The notes below the pieces were generated by a model. The model did not search any database, was not told where the DNA came from, and saw nothing but the letters and a program-made list of their open reading frames with translations. The position numbers and the translations under genes are program-made. DNA of 15,327 nucleotides from Methylocystaceae bacterium (GTDB lineage: Bacteria; Pseudomonadota; Alphaproteobacteria; Rhizobiales; Beijerinckiaceae), in the NCBI GenBank assembly GCA_003105285.1, contig PQAN01000351.1, positions 2,793 to 18,119 of the forward strand, written 5' to 3'. Positions 12,823 to 15,327 of this stretch are shown here, in pieces (the first letter of the stretch is position 1; each line of letters starts with the position of its first letter).

Positions 12823-13779
12823 ATGGCCCTCGTCGGACACGAGAGACCGCGCGGCGCCGACGGGCGCATCTTCGCCTCGCCCCTCGCGCGCCGTCTCGCC
12901 AAAGAGAGCGGGCTCGATCTCGCTTCCCTGCGAGGCTCCGGCCCGCATGGCCGCATCATCGAGCGCGATGTGAAGAGCGCGCTCGCCGGCGGCGCGCCCT
13001 CCTTCGCCGCCGCTGCGCCGGCCGAGGCGCCGGTCGGCATGTCGGACGTCGTCGTGCGCCAGCTCTTCGCGCCCGGCTCCTTCGTCGAAGTTCCGCATGA
13101 TTCGATGCGCAAGGCGATCGCGCGACGGATGACCGACGCCGTGCGGACGATTCCGCATTTCGCGCTGCAGACCGACTGCGACATCGACGCGCTGCTGCGC
13201 CTGCGGGAAGACTACAACAGCGCCGCGCCCAACGGCGCGGATGGGACGCCCGAGTGGAAGGCGTCGGTCAACGACATCATCGTCAAGGCGATGGCGCTCG
13301 CCTTGCAACATGTGCCGGACGCCAATGTGACCTTCACTCAGACCGCCATGCTCAGGCACAAGGCGTCCGACGTCGGCGTCGCCGTGTCGATCCCCGGCGG
13401 GCTCGTGACGCCGATCGTGCGCGACGCCGAGCGCAAATCCTTCCGTGAGATCGCGCTCGAGCTGAAAGACCTGGCGAAGCGCGCCAGAGAGCGGAAGCTG
13501 AAGCCGAACGAGTATGAGGGCGGGACGACAGCGGTCTCCAATCTCGGCATGTTCGGAGTGAAGAACTTCTCCGCCGTCATCAATCCGCCTCATGCGACGA
13601 TCCTCGCCGTGGGGGCGGGGGAGCAGCGGATCGTGGCGAAGAACGGCGCTCCGGCGGTGGCGACGATCATGAGCGTGACGCTCTCGGTCGATCATCGAGC
13701 CGTCGACGGCGCGCTCGGCGCGACGCTGCTCGCCGAGTTCAAGCGGCTGATCGAACATCCGGCGGCGATGCTGGCGTGA
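12823..13779 (+). CDS. pdhC: Dihydrolipoamide acetyltransferase (PDH E2) lacking a lipoyl domain
   Basis: E2 moves the acetyl group from lipoyl to CoA and forms the core of the complex. This copy has 318 residues, against roughly 420-480 for usual alphaproteobacterial E2. It opens directly with the peripheral subunit-binding domain (15-50, FASPLARRLAKESGLDLASLRGSGPHGRIIERDV). A short Ala/Pro linker and a complete catalytic domain follow (about 87-318): VPHDSMRKAIARRMTDA, PGGLVTPIVRDAE (191-203), SNLGMFGV (239-246) and the active-site HRAVDG with H291 and D295. No lipoyl domain is encoded ahead of it: upstream bases in this frame lie inside pdhB and translate to an arginine-rich shadow. AGGTGA overlapping the pdhB stop is the ribosome site. 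No lpd follows. PDH rather than 2-oxoglutarate dehydrogenase is inferred from the pdhA and pdhB neighbours. Confidence 0.92.
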   Translation: MALVGHERPRGADGRIFASPLARRLAKESGLDLASLRGSGPHGRIIERDVKSALAGGAPSFAAAAPAEAPVGMSDVVVRQLFAPGSFVEVPHDSMRKAIARRMTDAVRTIPHFALQTDCDIDALLRLREDYNSAAPNGADGTPEWKASVNDIIVKAMALALQHVPDANVTFTQTAMLRHKASDVGVAVSIPGGLVTPIVRDAERKSFREIALELKDLAKRARERKLKPNEYEGGTTAVSNLGMFGVKNFSAVINPPHATILAVGAGEQRIVAKNGAPAVATIMSVTLSVDHRAVDGALGATLLAEFKRLIEHPAAMLA

Positions 13780-14623
13780 GGCGAAGGCGCAATCCGGCGA
13801 GCAGCGACGTATAGAACATCGTGAACAGCATGACGGCGACGGTCGTCTCGCGCAGGTCTTCGATGCGCCAGACTCGGCCGCCGCCATCGGCGACGTCGCC
13901 CGTTTCGCCGAGCAGCCACGGCGTCAGATGGGTGAGGCCCGAACTCGCGTAGAAGAGGATCGCCGCCAACTGCGGCTCTCGTCCCGGCGGCGGCCGCGAG
14001 GCGTCGCGGCGGCCGCGCAGATAGAAGGCGAAGACCTGATAGAACGACCAGGACGTCAGCAGCCAGCCGAGATAATTCGACAGCGGCACGCCGAAATGCG
14101 CGCCGCCGTCATGCCAGACCCATGCTTTGGCGATCGTCGCCGAGGGTGGGTCCATCACCACGTCCCATTGCGTCATCACGAAAGCGGCGACGAGCGGCCG
14201 GGCAAAGGTCGATGGAACGCCCTAGTCGAGCAGGACGCCGGCGACGATCCAGGAGAAATAGCCCATGCCGAACCACAGAGGGCCGACGATGATCGGAATG
14301 GCGCCGACATGGGGAAAATTCGCGCCGACGGCGAAATGATAGTGGCCGAAGGGCAGGCCCGTCACGGCGCCGATGTTCTCGATCGAAAAGGTCACGGCGA
14401 GACAAATGACGAAGAAGGCCAGCGCATCCCTTTGGCCGAGCGTCGCGATGGCGTGGGCGAGCGCGCTCACGATGCCGATCGCCGCCAGCGCCTGCGCGAA
14501 AGACGAGCCAGTCCAGGCGAAGGCGACGACCAGTGCGAGATAGATCGAAATTGCGGTCCAGGCGAGGAAACGCTGAAGCGCCGGACGTCTCTCGTTTCGG
14601 CCGATAGTCTGCGTCGCGCTCAT
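13739..14623 (-). pseudogene. CruF/DUF422-type carotenoid biosynthesis gene with in-frame TAG
   Basis: Read from ATG 14623 (GGAG six bases upstream), the frame gives 133 residues, a TAG at 14224-14222, then 160 more residues in the same frame to TGA at 13739. The parts join into one multi-helix membrane protein of about 294 positions, normal for this family. The family includes carotenoid hydratases such as CruF. Part one ends with FSIENIGAVTGLPFGHYHF (79-97) and IPIIVGPLWFGMGYFSWIVAGVLLD. After the stop come FARPLVAAFVMTQWDVVMDP, AWVWHDGGAHFGVPLSNYLGW and later helices. No frameshift is seen and the second half keeps its motifs, so the break is recent, a sequencing error, or read through. 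The last 41 bases overlap the convergent end of pdhC. No other carotenoid gene is in the window. Confidence 0.75.
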
Positions 14624-14751
14624 CGATGGCTCCGATCCGGCTCGGCGGCGCTGTCCAGTTTTGCGTCGCTTCTCGCGTCGGCAGGGTTGATAGTCGCCGC
14701 GCGCGCGCAAGATCGTAGCGGTCGACCTCCGTCAACGAAAGGCGCAATCCC

Positions 14752-15060
14752 ATGGAGACGATCGTCAATCTCATCATCCAGCTCGTCGCCGGAGCGGCCG
14801 GCGGCGCAGGCGTCGGCAGGACGGCCAAGAACCTCGATCTCGGCCCGCTCGCAAACAGCATCGTCGGCGCGCTCGGCGGCGCAGGAGGCGGCTCGATCCT
14901 CTCGTCGCTCGTTCCGGCCCTGGCCGGAGCCGCGAACGGCGGCGGCTTCGACATAGCGGTCCTCGCCGGGCAGATCGTCGGCGGCGGCGTTTCGGGCGCT
15001 GTCGTCACGGCGATCGTCGGCCTGATCCGCAACGCTCTCGCCCAGCGCCAGAGAGTCTGA
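14752..15060 (+). CDS. Small Gly/Ala-rich membrane-associated protein, unknown function
   Basis: The protein has 102 residues, over a third of them glycine or alanine. Three hydrophobic, glycine-zipper-like stretches are visible: IVNLIIQLVAGAAGGAGVG (4-22), IVGALGGAGGGSILSSLVPALAGA (37-60) and IAVLAGQIVGGGVSGAVVTAIVGLI (68-92), with a basic end. Small proteins of this composition (start resembling M-E-x-I-L-N-L-x-I-Q-L) are common and uncharacterised in Hyphomicrobiales; I know no function. AAAGG lies nine bases before the ATG. It is divergent from the broken carotenoid gene across 128 bp, which holds a short alternating CG run (14698-14707) and no clear promoter. Confidence 0.75.
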   Translation: METIVNLIIQLVAGAAGGAGVGRTAKNLDLGPLANSIVGALGGAGGGSILSSLVPALAGAANGGGFDIAVLAGQIVGGGVSGAVVTAIVGLIRNALAQRQRV

Positions 15061-15176
15061 TCCGCTATTCGCGCTCGCCCGTAGACGCATCGGCCGAATA
15101 ACGGCATACCGATTGCGTAGAACTCGTCGCGCCTTCCTTCGGCAGGGGCGCGTCGAGGCATGCGAAGGGCGAAGCA

Positions 15177-15327
15177 GTGGCGAACGAAGCAGACGTATTG
15201 AAGGCGCTAGAGAGCGTCGCGGGGCCGGACGGCAAGCGGTCGCTCGTCGCCTATGGCCTAGTGAGTGGGGTCAATGTGACGGGCGCGAAGGCTTTCGTCT
15301 CGCTCGCCGCCGACCCCGCTCATGCGC
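15177..15327 (+). CDS. Mrp/ApbC-family Fe-S cluster carrier, 5' part
   Basis: Fifty codons are present before the window ends. Starting at GTG 15177 (AAGG about eight bases upstream; no in-frame alternative start nearby), the protein begins MANEADVLKALESVAGPDGKR, then SLVAYGLVSGVNVTGAKAFVSL. This matches the N-terminal DUF59/FSCA domain of Mrp proteins, which normally precedes a P-loop ATPase that carries and transfers Fe-S clusters. The ATPase part lies outside the window, so a free-standing DUF59 protein (SufT-like) cannot be excluded, but the AGPDG and VSGV motifs favour Mrp. Confidence 0.75.
   Translation, partial: MANEADVLKALESVAGPDGKRSLVAYGLVSGVNVTGAKAFVSLAADPAHA

Noticed and set aside
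14222..14224. TAG recoded as pyrrolysine or general amber suppression
   Set aside because: TAG terminates mop and the SH3 gene normally in the same window, and no pyl machinery is visible. A mutation or sequencing error is simpler.
14109..15161. A 350-codon minus-strand open frame spanning the end region
   Set aside because: It overlaps the small plus-strand gene and the carotenoid gene in a different frame. The carotenoid frame has recognisable family motifs; this one does not.
1..15327. tRNA, rRNA, CRISPR arrays, insertion sequences, phage or defence genes
   Set aside because: Scanned by eye on both strands; no tRNA-like cloverleaf, regular spacer repeats, transposase motifs or terminal repeats were found.

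Overview
The window reads as chromosomal DNA from a GC-rich alphaproteobacterium, most likely of the order Hyphomicrobiales (Rhizobiales). Three things point there: the gene order Pcm-like methyltransferase, tolC, popZ (DUF2497), then ftsB, pdhA, pdhB, pdhC; an E1-beta subunit that carries its own lipoyl domain; and an alphaproteobacterial-type Rrf2 regulator. A methylotroph or methanotroph of the Methylocystaceae/Beijerinckiaceae would fit, but the genus cannot be fixed from sequence reading alone. There are no insertion sequences, tRNAs, rRNAs, CRISPR arrays or phage genes. Almost all genes are housekeeping.

Layout. 1-1.9 kb, minus strand: nadA (quinolinate synthase), preceded by two copies of a TATGCTC-N5-GAGCATA-type operator, and a secreted tandem-SH3 protein. 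2.1-3.4 kb, plus strand: pyrB without pyrC, then a small three-helix membrane protein, ended by a 15-bp perfect hairpin shared with the convergent cysK. 3.5-5.3 kb, minus strand: a run transcribed as Lrp/AsnC regulator, Mop-type molybdate-binding protein, then cysK. 5.27-5.76 kb: a 495-bp regulatory gap with an AT-rich island and paired inverted motifs. 5.76-6.2 kb: an Rrf2 iron-sulfur-type regulator. 6.5-9.7 kb: a Pcm-like methyltransferase, a TolC-family outer-membrane channel, and the polar organiser PopZ with two GANTC sites in its promoter region. 9.8-13.8 kb: ftsB, then the pyruvate dehydrogenase genes pdhA, pdhB and pdhC with no lpd (E3). 13.7-14.6 kb, minus strand: a CruF/DUF422-type carotenoid gene broken by an in-frame TAG. 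14.75-15.3 kb: a small Gly/Ala-rich membrane protein, and the start of an Mrp/ApbC Fe-S carrier that runs off the window.

The most notable observations are as follows. (1) The E2 gene pdhC has no lipoyl domain at all, while E1-beta has one, so the swinging arm of the complex appears to have been left only on E1. (2) The nadA promoter has two matching operators 130 bp apart, one of them exactly between a TTGACA -35 element and its -10. (3) A probable carotenoid hydratase gene is split by a single amber codon, with both halves in the same frame and apparently otherwise intact. (4) The gap between the divergent lrp-mop-cysK and rrf2 units carries a mirrored 16-bp motif pair and a dyad resembling an IscR site.
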